From Sideroxydans sp. (GTDB lineage Bacteria > Pseudomonadota > Gammaproteobacteria > Burkholderiales > Gallionellaceae), in NCBI GenBank assembly GCA_030823965.1, contig JAVBYP010000265.1:1-17037 (forward strand): a DNA stretch of 17,037 bases. The letters are read 5' to 3'. Within the stretch, counting starts at the first letter, position 1, and each line of letters opens with the position of its first letter. This document shows, one piece after another, positions 7,899-14,464 of the stretch. A model generated the notes under the pieces. It made no database searches, was not told the DNA's origin, and worked only from the letters and a program-made list of their open reading frames with translations. The translations under genes and the position numbers were made by a program.

Positions 7899-8351
7899 TT
7901 ACAAATTATCTGGTGCGATGGCTAGGCGCAGATTGGTCTGATAATCACCTTCGCTGGTATGGCGACTGAGCCACCACACCGATCCCTTCTTCACGCTGAA
8001 GCCTGTCTTCGAATTCGCCAACAACAGGGCAGCGATCTGTCCTAACGAGGGTTGATGACCGACGATAAGTACGGTGGTATCGAGGTCGGGCCAACCGATG
8101 GCATCCAGGATGTCTTGCGCTGATGCGCCGGGAGCGAGTGCTGCTTCGGTGTGGAAGTGTTTGGTGAGTGCGCTTGCGGTCTGTTGGGTACGCTTGGCGG
8201 GACTGACTAGGATGCGAGTATCTTCAGGGATCCTGGCGCGCAGAAAAGTCGCCATCTTGTCTGCTTGCTTCTGACCTTTGCCAGTCAGCTCACGCGCCAT
8301 ATCGGGGGAACCGTCATGCGCTTCAGCATGTCGCCACAGGATCAATTCCAT
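7899..8351 (-). CDS. sixA: SixA-type phosphohistidine phosphatase
   Basis: A 150-residue minimal histidine-phosphatase-superfamily protein. The nucleophile motif is RHAEA (R7, H8) instead of the usual RHG. R54 in SPAKRTQQTA and the second catalytic H99 in VGHQPSLGQ are present. SixA enzymes remove phosphate from phosphohistidine on proteins (in E. coli ArcB and the nitrogen PTS). The start was moved from GTG 8360 to ATG 8351, because GAGG at 8360-8363 is then eight bases upstream, whereas the GTG overlaps that ribosome site. MELILWRHAEA also fits the family N-terminus. It is the first gene of the sixA-pap pair, divergent from the H1-like gene across an 87-base promoter region. Confidence 0.9.
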   Translation of the reverse strand: MELILWRHAEAHDGSPDMARELTGKGQKQADKMATFLRARIPEDTRILVSPAKRTQQTASALTKHFHTEAALAPGASAQDILDAIGWPDLDTTVLIVGHQPSLGQIAALLLANSKTGFSVKKGSVWWLSRHTSEGDYQTNLRLAIAPDNL

Positions 8352-8389
8352 GATCAACACCTCACGAATAATACTAATGAGATTGCAGG

Positions 8390-8402
8390 ATATACCGTAT
8401 AT
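8390..8402. promoter_or_regulatory. 13-bp palindrome in the sixA / H1-like divergent region
   Basis: ATATAC-C-GTATAT is a perfect inverted repeat with a single central base, midway between two divergent starts (8351 and 8439). It overlaps a -10-like TATACT at 8400-8405 that could serve the rightward gene, and on the other strand a TATATC that could serve sixA. No convincing -35 was found in either direction. It could be an operator shared by both genes, or only an AT-rich promoter core. No trans-acting factor can be named. Confidence 0.4.
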
Positions 8403-8438
8403 ACTGTTTTTGCCACAATCAATCTGAGGATATAGATC

Positions 8439-8795
8439 ATGGTCACTCGAACTACTCGTACGCCTGCTGTAACTCGCAAACCTACCCCTAGCAAGGCCGT
8501 TGCAAAACCTGCCGCTGTTAAGCCCGTGTCAAAGCCCGAGAAGAAACATAAGAAGGAAAAGAAGTCTGGCGACAAAGTGAAGGTCGTGCGCGATAGCTTC
8601 ACCATGCCGCAAAACGACTACGCACTGATAGCCGTACTGAAAGAAAAGGCGATGACTAGCGGCGGTGTGCATCTGAAGAAGAGCGAGCTACTGCGCGCTG
8701 GTCTGCATCTGCTCTCAAAACTGTCGGCGGTTCAATTGAAGAAGTCGGTTGCCGATCTGGAGAAGATCAAGACTGGTCGTCCGAAGAAGGCCTAA
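8439..8795 (+). CDS. Histone-H1-like basic protein with C-terminal helical domain
   Basis: A 118-residue, strongly basic protein with about 24 Lys and 6 Arg against 9 acidic residues. Residues 1-49 form a low-complexity Lys/Ala/Pro/Thr tail ending in KPEKKHKKEKKSGDK, like H1-type and AlgP-type tails. Residues 50-108 form a compact predicted domain. RDSFTMPQNDYALIAVLK, then a helix with LKKSELLRAGLHLLSKLS, could be a strand-helix-helix DNA-binding fold related to ribbon-helix-helix. The end has GRPKK, the core of an AT-hook. GAGGA eight bases before the ATG supports the start. It lies between sixA-pap and ppk1. Its stop overlaps the ppk1 stop by four bases on the opposite strand. Binding to DNA, to polyphosphate or to both is likely from composition but unproven. 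Confidence 0.8.
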   Translation: MVTRTTRTPAVTRKPTPSKAVAKPAAVKPVSKPEKKHKKEKKSGDKVKVVRDSFTMPQNDYALIAVLKEKAMTSGGVHLKKSELLRAGLHLLSKLSAVQLKKSVADLEKIKTGRPKKA

Positions 8796-10882
8796 TCGTC
8801 TTCGTCCGCACCGATCGCTAGCCCTAGCGATCCCATCAGTTCTGCCTGTGCGCTGACCTGTGCGCCACGTGCACTCGTTTTGCGATGCCAGAATCCGTTG
8901 CAGTCCATCTCCCATGCTTGCACGTTATCTTTCAGATAGATCTTCAAGCCTTCATCCAACACGCGTTTCTTCAGTTTTTCATCCAGCACCGGGAAACACG
9001 CCTCGATGCGACGGAAGAAGTTGCGATCCATCCAATCGGCACTCGCCAGGTAGACATCGTGTTTCATCTCGTTGCGGAAATAGAAGATGCGCGAGTGTTC
9101 GAGGAAACGTCCGATGATGGAACGCACGGTGATGTTCTCTGACAAGCCCTTAACACCAGGGCGCAAGGCACAGACACCGCGCACGATAAGATCGACCTTC
9201 ACGCCTGCTTGCGATGCCTCGTACAAAGCCATGATGGTCTCGGGTTCTAGCAGGGCGTTCATCTTGGCGATGATGTGCCCGCGCTTTCCCTCCTTGGCGA
9301 TCTTGGTCTCGTTGCGAATGGATTCGAGCACTTTGCTATGCAAGGTGAACGGTGATTGCCACAGATGGTTGAGCTTCTTCGCTTTGCCCAAGCCGGTGAG
9401 CTGAACGAATATCTCGTTCACATCGGCACACATCTCTTCATTGCAAGTGAACAAACCGAAATCGGTATAGAGCTTGGCGGTACGCGGATGGTAGTTACCC
9501 GTGCCCAGATGCACATAGCGCCGCAACTTCTTCTCTTCGCGGCGCACCACCATCAGCATCTTGGCGTGAGTCTTGTGTCCGACCACGCCATACACGACAT
9601 GCGCGCCAACTGCTTCCAGTCGCCCCGCCCAGTTGATATTGGCTTCCTCATCGAAGCGCGCCAGCAACTCCACCACCACGGTTACTTCTTTGCCGCGCTG
9701 CGCTGCGCTGATGAGCGCTTCCATCAATTCGGAGTCTTCGCCCGTGCGATACACCGTCTGTTTGATTGCAACGACGTCGGGATCATTGGCGGCTTGCTGT
9801 ATGAAATCGAGTACGGGTCTGAACGACTGATACGGGTGATGCACTAACAGGTCGCCCTTGCGGATCGCTTTGAACATGTCCGCCCCCTTCTTCTGGATGA
9901 GCGCAGGCACACCCGGCACGAAAGGTTGGAACTTCAGATCAGGACGCGGCACTTGAGCGGGGATGCGCATCAGGCGAACCAAGTTCACAGGGCCGTGCAC
10001 TCGGTAAAGATCTTCCTGTTTCAGCTCGAACTGACGCAGTAAGAAGTCCGCCAGATCAGGCGTGCAGTTATCCGCCACTTCCAGCCGCACCGCATCGCCG
10101 AAGTGGCGCTGCGGCAATTCGCCTTGCAGACTGACACGCAGATTCTTCACTTCTTCTTCATCGACGAACAAGTCACTGTTACGCGTCACGCGGAACTGGA
10201 AACAGCCCAGCACTTCCATGCCAGCGAACAACTCGCCGACATGCGCATGGATGATGGATGAGAGGAACACGAAACCATGTGGGCAGCCTGCGATCTCCGG
10301 CGGCATCGGAATGGTGCGCGGCAACACGCGCGGCGCTTGTACGATGGCTTTGGCGGAATTGCGCCCGAACGCATCCTTACCTTGTAACTCCACTGCAAAG
10401 TTCAGACTCTTGTTCACCACACGCGGGAATGGATGCGATGGGTCTAGTCCGATGGGGGTCAGTACCGGCATGACCTCGCGCAGGAAGAACTCTTTTACCC
10501 ACGCTTGCTGCTCTGCATTCCAGTGGGTACGACGGAAGAACTTGATGCCTTGCGCCGCCAATGCCGGCACAAGCTCTTTGTTGAACACTTCATATTGCCG
10601 TGCGATGAGTTGATGCGTGGGCGCGAATAGACGCTTGAGGATCTGTGAGGCTTCCAGCCCGTCGGGGCCCGCTGCGATACCGCCTAACTTGATCTGTTCT
10701 TTCAGTCCCGCGACGCGGATCTCGAAGAACTCATCCAGATTGCTACTGACGATACACAAGTAGGTGAGACGCTCGAGCAATGGCACACGCGTGTCTTCCG
10801 CTTGTGCCAATACTCGACGATTGAACTCCAGCAGCCCGAGTTCACGATTGAGGAAGTTCTGCGCTGGATAGGATTTTGCCAA
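8792..10882 (-). CDS. ppk: Polyphosphate kinase 1
   Basis: Reversibly polymerises the ATP gamma-phosphate into polyphosphate at the inner membrane, through a phosphohistidine intermediate. The 696-residue form has the N-terminal LNRELGLLEFNRRVLAQA and SSNLDEFFEIRVAG, and the two PLD-like catalytic regions. These are H439 in HAKMLMVVRREEK, then HLGTGNYHPRTAKLYTDFG, and H596 in FLEHSRIFYF, then SADWMDRNFFRRIE. Both histidines are four residues after E. coli H435 and H592, which supports a start near 10882. That TTG is the first start codon after the yggX stop. The frame stays open to an ATG at 11053, but that stretch lies wholly over yggX and has no kinase features. The TTG has no good ribosome site and sits 14 bases after the yggX stop, so reinitiation after yggX is probable. 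Confidence 0.94.
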   Translation of the reverse strand: MAKSYPAQNFLNRELGLLEFNRRVLAQAEDTRVPLLERLTYLCIVSSNLDEFFEIRVAGLKEQIKLGGIAAGPDGLEASQILKRLFAPTHQLIARQYEVFNKELVPALAAQGIKFFRRTHWNAEQQAWVKEFFLREVMPVLTPIGLDPSHPFPRVVNKSLNFAVELQGKDAFGRNSAKAIVQAPRVLPRTIPMPPEIAGCPHGFVFLSSIIHAHVGELFAGMEVLGCFQFRVTRNSDLFVDEEEVKNLRVSLQGELPQRHFGDAVRLEVADNCTPDLADFLLRQFELKQEDLYRVHGPVNLVRLMRIPAQVPRPDLKFQPFVPGVPALIQKKGADMFKAIRKGDLLVHHPYQSFRPVLDFIQQAANDPDVVAIKQTVYRTGEDSELMEALISAAQRGKEVTVVVELLARFDEEANINWAGRLEAVGAHVVYGVVGHKTHAKMLMVVRREEKKLRRYVHLGTGNYHPRTAKLYTDFGLFTCNEEMCADVNEIFVQLTGLGKAKKLNHLWQSPFTLHSKVLESIRNETKIAKEGKRGHIIAKMNALLEPETIMALYEASQAGVKVDLIVRGVCALRPGVKGLSENITVRSIIGRFLEHSRIFYFRNEMKHDVYLASADWMDRNFFRRIEACFPVLDEKLKKRVLDEGLKIYLKDNVQAWEMDCNGFWHRKTSARGAQVSAQAELMGSLGLAIGADEDD

Positions 10883-10896
10883 GTGATTCGAACTGC

Positions 10897-11166
10897 TTAA
10901 GCCTTCGGAGGCACGTAGCCGGTCGGCATCTGCGTCTCCCCGAAGAAGTAGTTCTCCATCTGTTGCGCCAAGTACTGGCGTGCTTTGAGATCGGCCAGAT
11001 TGAGGCGGTTCTCGTTCACCAGCATCGTCTGGAATTTTATCCAACCTTGCCATGCTTCTTTCGATACGTTGTCGTAAATACGTTGACCTAGCACGCCGGG
11101 ATACATCGGCCTATCTAGACCTTCTGCTTCGCGACCCAATTTCACACACTGCACCATTCTTGCCAT
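10897..11166 (-). CDS. yggX: Fe(2+)-trafficking protein YggX
   Basis: An 89-residue cytoplasmic protein of the YggX family, which protects iron-sulfur clusters and helps iron handling under oxidative stress. The family core is complete: a conserved cysteine in [45 protein letters not shown], then [12 protein letters not shown]. The start was set at ATG 11166 (MARMVQC), because GGAG at 11173-11176 is six bases upstream. A GTG at 11178 falls in that site and would add four non-conserved residues. It lies 41 bases after argA and 14 before ppk on the same strand, so an argA-yggX-ppk operon is likely. Confidence 0.95.
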   Translation of the reverse strand: MARMVQCVKLGREAEGLDRPMYPGVLGQRIYDNVSKEAWQGWIKFQTMLVNENRLNLADLKARQYLAQQMENYFFGETQMPTGYVPPKA

Positions 11167-11207
11167 TTGATTCTCCACTTGTAGATTAACGACTGATTGT
11201 TACACGC

Positions 11208-12527
11208 CTATTTCAGATTCTTTACAAATACCTTGGACCGACGCTGATAGTTATACAGCGCCTTCTTCTCTTTAGGTAATTGGTCCACATCGGCTTCTTT
11301 GAATTCCCGCTCGACGAACCAATGTGCCGTGCGCGTCGTCAACACGAACAGCTTCTTCATCTTCTGCGACTTCGCCAGACTGCTCATGTGATTGAGGATG
11401 GCCTCGCCATAACCACGGTCACGACATTGGGCATCTACCGCCAGACAAGCGAGTTCTGCCGAAGCCTCGTTGGGGAAAGGATACAAGGCGGCACAACCGA
11501 CGATTCGATGGTCATGCTCCAACACCTCGAAACGCGCGATCTCGCGTTCCAGCAACTCGCGTGAACGCCGCACCAAGATGCCGTCCTCTTCCAACGGACG
11601 TAGCAGTTGGATGATGCCACCCACGTCTTCGATGGTCGCCGCACGCAAGGTGTTGAGCGTACTCTCCACCACCATGGTGCCGATGCCATCGTCGCTGAAC
11701 AGCTCTTGTAGCAATGCACCATCGGTATGGCGGCTGATGAGATGGGTGCGTGCCACACCGGCCTCACAAGCGCGAACCGCGCACGGCAGGAACATGGCGA
11801 TGTCATCGGGCAGCTTGCTCTTCTTGTTCAAGATCTCCTGCGCCTGCAGGATGGTGAGTTCCTTGGCGAGATTGCCTTTCTTGTCCTGTACGCCGTCAGT
11901 GTCCATCATGAATACCAACTTATCGGCATCCAGCGCGATGGCGGTCGCCGTCGCGACATCTTCCAAGGTGAGGTTGAACACCTCGCCTGTGGGCGAATAA
12001 CCCAAGGGTGACAAAAGAACCACTTCGCCGAACTCCATGCGATCCCTAAGCGCTGCGACATCGACCTTACGTACTGTGCCCGTGTGTTGTAGATCGACGC
12101 CGTTAATGACGCCGATGGGTTGTGCGGTGATGAAGTTGCCTCCCGCCACGCGGATATCCGCATTCGCCATGGGCGAGTTTGCCAAACCCATCGACAGTAA
12201 CGCTTCGATCTCAAGACGTGTGCGGCCGACCGCTTCTTTCACACATTGCATGGTCTCGGCGTCCGTCAGACGGATGCCTTGATGGTAAGTACCCGCCAAG
12301 TCGTTCTTGGATAGATGTTGCTCGATCTGTGGGCGTGCGCCATGCACCAACACTAGGCGGATGCCTAGGGCAGCAAGCAGATTGAAGTCATGCGTCAGTT
12401 CGACGAACTTGCCGTCCGCCACCACCTCGCCGCCGAACGCGATGACGAACGTCTTGCCGCGAAAGGCGTTGATGTAGGGTGCGACGGAGCGGAACCAGTT
12501 AACGAACTCGGTTGATTGGAGTGGCAT
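11208..12527 (-). CDS. argA: N-acetylglutamate synthase (classical, AAK + GNAT)
   Basis: Acetylates glutamate with acetyl-CoA, the first committed step of arginine synthesis. In the classical family it is inhibited by arginine. The 439 residues (E. coli 443) consist of an amino-acid-kinase-like domain to about residue 280, with YINAFRGKTFVIAFGGEVV, LVLVHGARPQIE and GVARTHLISRHTDGALLQEL, then a GNAT acetyltransferase domain with RRSRELLEREIARFEV, IVGCAALYPFPNE, CRDRGYGEAIL and KLFVLTTRTAHWFVEREF. The start is ATG 12527 (MPLQSTEFVNWFRSVAPYIN), which aligns with the E. coli N-terminus. A GTG at 12572 would add 15 residues without support. It is the first gene of the argA-yggX-ppk unit, divergent from the membrane-protein gene across 157 bases. 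A -10-like TAGAAT (12638-12643) in that gap faces right, with no clear -35. Confidence 0.95.
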   Translation of the reverse strand: MPLQSTEFVNWFRSVAPYINAFRGKTFVIAFGGEVVADGKFVELTHDFNLLAALGIRLVLVHGARPQIEQHLSKNDLAGTYHQGIRLTDAETMQCVKEAVGRTRLEIEALLSMGLANSPMANADIRVAGGNFITAQPIGVINGVDLQHTGTVRKVDVAALRDRMEFGEVVLLSPLGYSPTGEVFNLTLEDVATATAIALDADKLVFMMDTDGVQDKKGNLAKELTILQAQEILNKKSKLPDDIAMFLPCAVRACEAGVARTHLISRHTDGALLQELFSDDGIGTMVVESTLNTLRAATIEDVGGIIQLLRPLEEDGILVRRSRELLEREIARFEVLEHDHRIVGCAALYPFPNEASAELACLAVDAQCRDRGYGEAILNHMSSLAKSQKMKKLFVLTTRTAHWFVEREFKEADVDQLPKEKKALYNYQRRSKVFVKNLK

Positions 12528-12684
12528 ATCTGTCAATCGTCGTATAGTTTTGGAATGGTCGCAATTAGACACCTAGTTCAGAAAAATTACCATGAACACA
12601 ACGCCTCTCTTGCCTATCCGCTCATCGTAAAAGAGCATAGAATAATTTCAAATAACAGACATAGTCATCTAGGGGGAATTCAAC

Positions 12685-13314
12685 ATGAACAACTTGATCA
12701 GTCAAATCTCTTACCCTGTCTTTCTCTACATGACCTTTGTGTTCTTCCTGATCGCCAGCGTGTTTTCGTTCTTCGTCGGGATCGCCTTGTCATTGCGCAG
12801 TAAGCGTGCACTCAAACTCTTCGATGTACTGAACCGATGGGTCTCGGTGCGCAAGATGACGCGATCACTTTCGACCCCTCATTTCGTCGAGCCTACCTTG
12901 CTGAAACGGAGGACCCTCCTAGGGGTCACGATCATCGTTGGCGCTACGGTGTCGATCACGTTGATCGCCGGGGCCGACCTTAGTCCAAGCCTTGCCTTCT
13001 TCGAGGAAAGCCTCACTCCTCAAGAGATCGGCGGTGTCGCCAGCAACCTGAAAGGATTCTTGCTGATCAGCAATCTCCTTTGTTTATTAGTTGGACTCTT
13101 GGTGATCTTCTTTCCCAAGGTTTTAGCCACGATCGAAGGCTATACGGACCGCTGGTACACGCTACGCAAAAGGACGCTACCTTTAGACAAGATGCACATG
13201 GAGGTCGATAACTGGGTACTCCATCACCCTACCAGTGTAGGTATCACTTTGAGCGTCTTATCGTTGACTATGGGAATGCTCATCCTCAATCAACTTGAGA
13301 GACTGCTGGCATAG
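12685..13314 (+). CDS. Uncharacterised four-helix membrane protein with internal duplication
   Basis: A 209-residue inner-membrane protein of unknown function. Four hydrophobic segments are near residues 11-36, 78-97, 122-144 and 184-202. The protein is two similar halves of about 105 residues. Each half is a TM helix, a basic soluble segment with RW-x-x-(V/L)-RK (RWVSVRK at 51-57, RWYTLRK at 156-162), then a Thr/Leu/His-containing stretch and a second TM helix preceded by glycine (LLGVTIIVGATVS and SVGITLSVLSLTM). The first half has a longer periplasmic or cytoplasmic loop after TM2 (GADLSPSLAFFEESLTPQE). A GGGGGA stretch about eight bases before the ATG is a good ribosome site. The gene stands alone, divergent from argA and converging on the tautomerase remnant. 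Confidence 0.85.
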   Translation: MNNLISQISYPVFLYMTFVFFLIASVFSFFVGIALSLRSKRALKLFDVLNRWVSVRKMTRSLSTPHFVEPTLLKRRTLLGVTIIVGATVSITLIAGADLSPSLAFFEESLTPQEIGGVASNLKGFLLISNLLCLLVGLLVIFFPKVLATIEGYTDRWYTLRKRTLPLDKMHMEVDNWVLHHPTSVGITLSVLSLTMGMLILNQLERLLA

Positions 13315-13321
13315 CGACGAC

Positions 13322-13396
13322 TTAGTCCTCGTCTAACAACTTTCCCGCAATGGCCCAGTTCTCATCAGGCAGTTCATCGAAAGCGATGTAGGTGTA
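13322..13396 (-). pseudogene. 3' remnant of a second 4-oxalocrotonate tautomerase gene
   Basis: Read on the minus strand, these bases encode YTYIAFDELPDENWAIAGKLLDED and a TAA stop. This matches the C-terminal 24 residues of the intact tautomerase just upstream (YTSIAFDELPDENWAIAGKLLDEA) at all but two positions. About 60 of 75 bases agree over this stretch, and most differences are in third codon positions. The N-terminal part with catalytic Pro1 is missing; a palindromic element sits where it should be. A GTG at 13456, overlapping the intact gene's stop, opens a 44-codon frame through the palindrome into this remnant. It could be translated by coupling, but it would lack the active site. 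Confidence 0.8.
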
Positions 13397-13451
13397 GCGA
13401 CCGCGACACGGTGGGGCGCAGCCCGCTGGTGCGGGAACGGTCGCATACACC
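13391..13451. repeat. Palindromic GC-rich element between tautomerase copy and remnant
   Basis: The terminal arms are GGTGTAGCGACCG (13391-13403) and CGGTCGCATACACC (13438-13451). They are complementary over 13 pairs with one bulged A at 13445. A second hairpin, CCCGC-TGGT-GCGGG (13422-13435), is nested inside. The element starts one base after the intact tautomerase stop and ends in the codons of the remnant. It could be a REP-like or other small palindromic insertion, or a transcript-end structure. No U-run follows on either strand, so it is not a standard intrinsic terminator. Confidence 0.6.
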
Positions 13452-13452
13452 G

Positions 13453-13638
13453 TCACGCTTCATCCAATAACTTACCTGCTATCGCCCAGTTCTCGTCGGG
13501 CAGTTCGTCGAAAGCGATGGAGGTGTATGGCTTTGGCTTGTGGGCGATACGCTCCAAGGTGTCAGTGATCTCTTCCGCGATCTTGGCTTTTTGTTCTCGG
13601 CTCAATGTTCCTGCGATACGGATGTTCACATACGGCAT
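13453..13638 (-). CDS. 4-oxalocrotonate tautomerase family protein
   Basis: A 61-codon product. After removal of Met, the N-terminal proline of MPYVNIRIAG becomes the general base of the tautomerase superfamily. The small beta-alpha-beta unit continues with SREQKAKIAEEITDTLERI and ends FDELPDENWAIAGKLLDEA. The physiological substrate is unknown; DmpI/XylH-like members act on 2-hydroxymuconate, but no aromatic-degradation gene is nearby. The start is ATG 13638, because only this gives an N-terminal Pro and because AAGGAG lies five bases upstream. A GTG at 13644 falls in the ribosome site. That ribosome site overlaps the rsmE stop codon, so it is coupled to rsmE. Confidence 0.9.
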   Translation of the reverse strand: MPYVNIRIAGTLSREQKAKIAEEITDTLERIAHKPKPYTSIAFDELPDENWAIAGKLLDEA

Positions 13639-13647
13639 AGTCACTCC

Positions 13648-14385
13648 TTAACGAAAATCGCCCCACAGTGTCTGCAAGGCGGCGATACCGGTGATTGCAG
13701 CTGTCTCGGTACGCAGCACGCGTGGGCCCAAACGGATAGGCAGGAAGCCCGCATGCTGCGCTTTCAGTGCTTCGTCCGAGGTGAAACCACCTTCAGGACC
13801 GATCAACAACACGACGTCTTTTTCAATTCCCGTCTGTTCATGTAAGCCCGTCGCACCTTCCGGCAGCAGGATGAATTTCTTATGGGCGTTGCCACGTTGT
13901 GTCTCTAGCCACGCGTCCAATTCCATCGGCACATGGGTGGTGGGCAATGTGTTGCGACCACTCTGCTCACACGCGGCGACTGTCACTCCTTGCCAGTGCG
14001 CCCCGCGCTTCTCGGCCCTCGACTCGGAGAGCTTCGCCACGCTGCGCTGGGTCTGTACGGGATGGATGCTCGTCGCCCCCAGCTCGGTCGCTTTCTGGAT
14101 GACCCAATCCATCTTCTCGCTACTACACATAGCCTGCGCCAGGTGAATGCGCAGGTTCGACGAACTGGTATCAAGCACGGTTTGCAGGTTGCCTAACATC
14201 ACATGCTTGCCGTTGATGGCGTGGATGGTGGCATCCAAGGCATTGCCCAAGCCATCAAAGATCTGTACCGCATCACCGACCCGCAGACGTAACACTCGAC
14301 TGGCGTGGTGAGCCGCATCCGGGGGCAGTTCGGCATTGGTACTCAGCGGTAGCGGAGGTGGGCAGTAGAAACGTGGCGCAGCCAT
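13648..14385 (-). CDS. rsmE: 16S rRNA (uracil1498-N3)-methyltransferase
   Basis: SPOUT-class methyltransferase that methylates N3 of U1498 in 16S rRNA. The 245-residue product has the usual size (E. coli 243). The N-terminal PUA-like domain includes PRFYCPPPLPL and HHASRVLRLRVGDAVQIFDG. The trefoil-knot SAM-binding part includes QAMCSSEKMDWVIQKATELG, VAACEQSGRNTLP, LLIGPEGGFTSDE and LGPRVLRTETAAI. The frame stays open to 14601, but that 72-residue stretch overlaps the divergent thioredoxin-like gene and is not conserved, so ATG 14385 was chosen. Its stop overlaps the ribosome site of the tautomerase gene, only nine bases away. Confidence 0.95.
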   Translation of the reverse strand: MAAPRFYCPPPLPLSTNAELPPDAAHHASRVLRLRVGDAVQIFDGLGNALDATIHAINGKHVMLGNLQTVLDTSSSNLRIHLAQAMCSSEKMDWVIQKATELGATSIHPVQTQRSVAKLSESRAEKRGAHWQGVTVAACEQSGRNTLPTTHVPMELDAWLETQRGNAHKKFILLPEGATGLHEQTGIEKDVVLLIGPEGGFTSDEALKAQHAGFLPIRLGPRVLRTETAAITGIAALQTLWGDFR

Positions 14386-14464
14386 AGCAATCAAAGGGCG
14401 TTGGGAACGGGCGTGATAATATAACGAGCAGAAGAACAACGTTGGTTTTTGGGAGAGTTTTTGT

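Noticed and set aside
10062..10613. Plus-strand open frame, 183 codons
   Set aside because: It is antisense to ppk1, with composition that mirrors its codon pattern and no recognisable motif.
10883..11053. N-terminal extension of ppk1 to an ATG at 11053
   Set aside because: The extra 57 residues lie over yggX in another frame, have no PPK1 features, and would move the catalytic histidines far from their usual positions.
11470..12000. Plus-strand open frame, 176 codons, rich in Ser/Met
   Set aside because: It is antisense to the argA coding region; no supporting ribosome site or domain.
13391..13451. Intrinsic terminator for rsmE-tautomerase
   Set aside because: No U-run follows the stem on the minus strand. 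It may still protect or end the RNA, but it is not a standard terminator.
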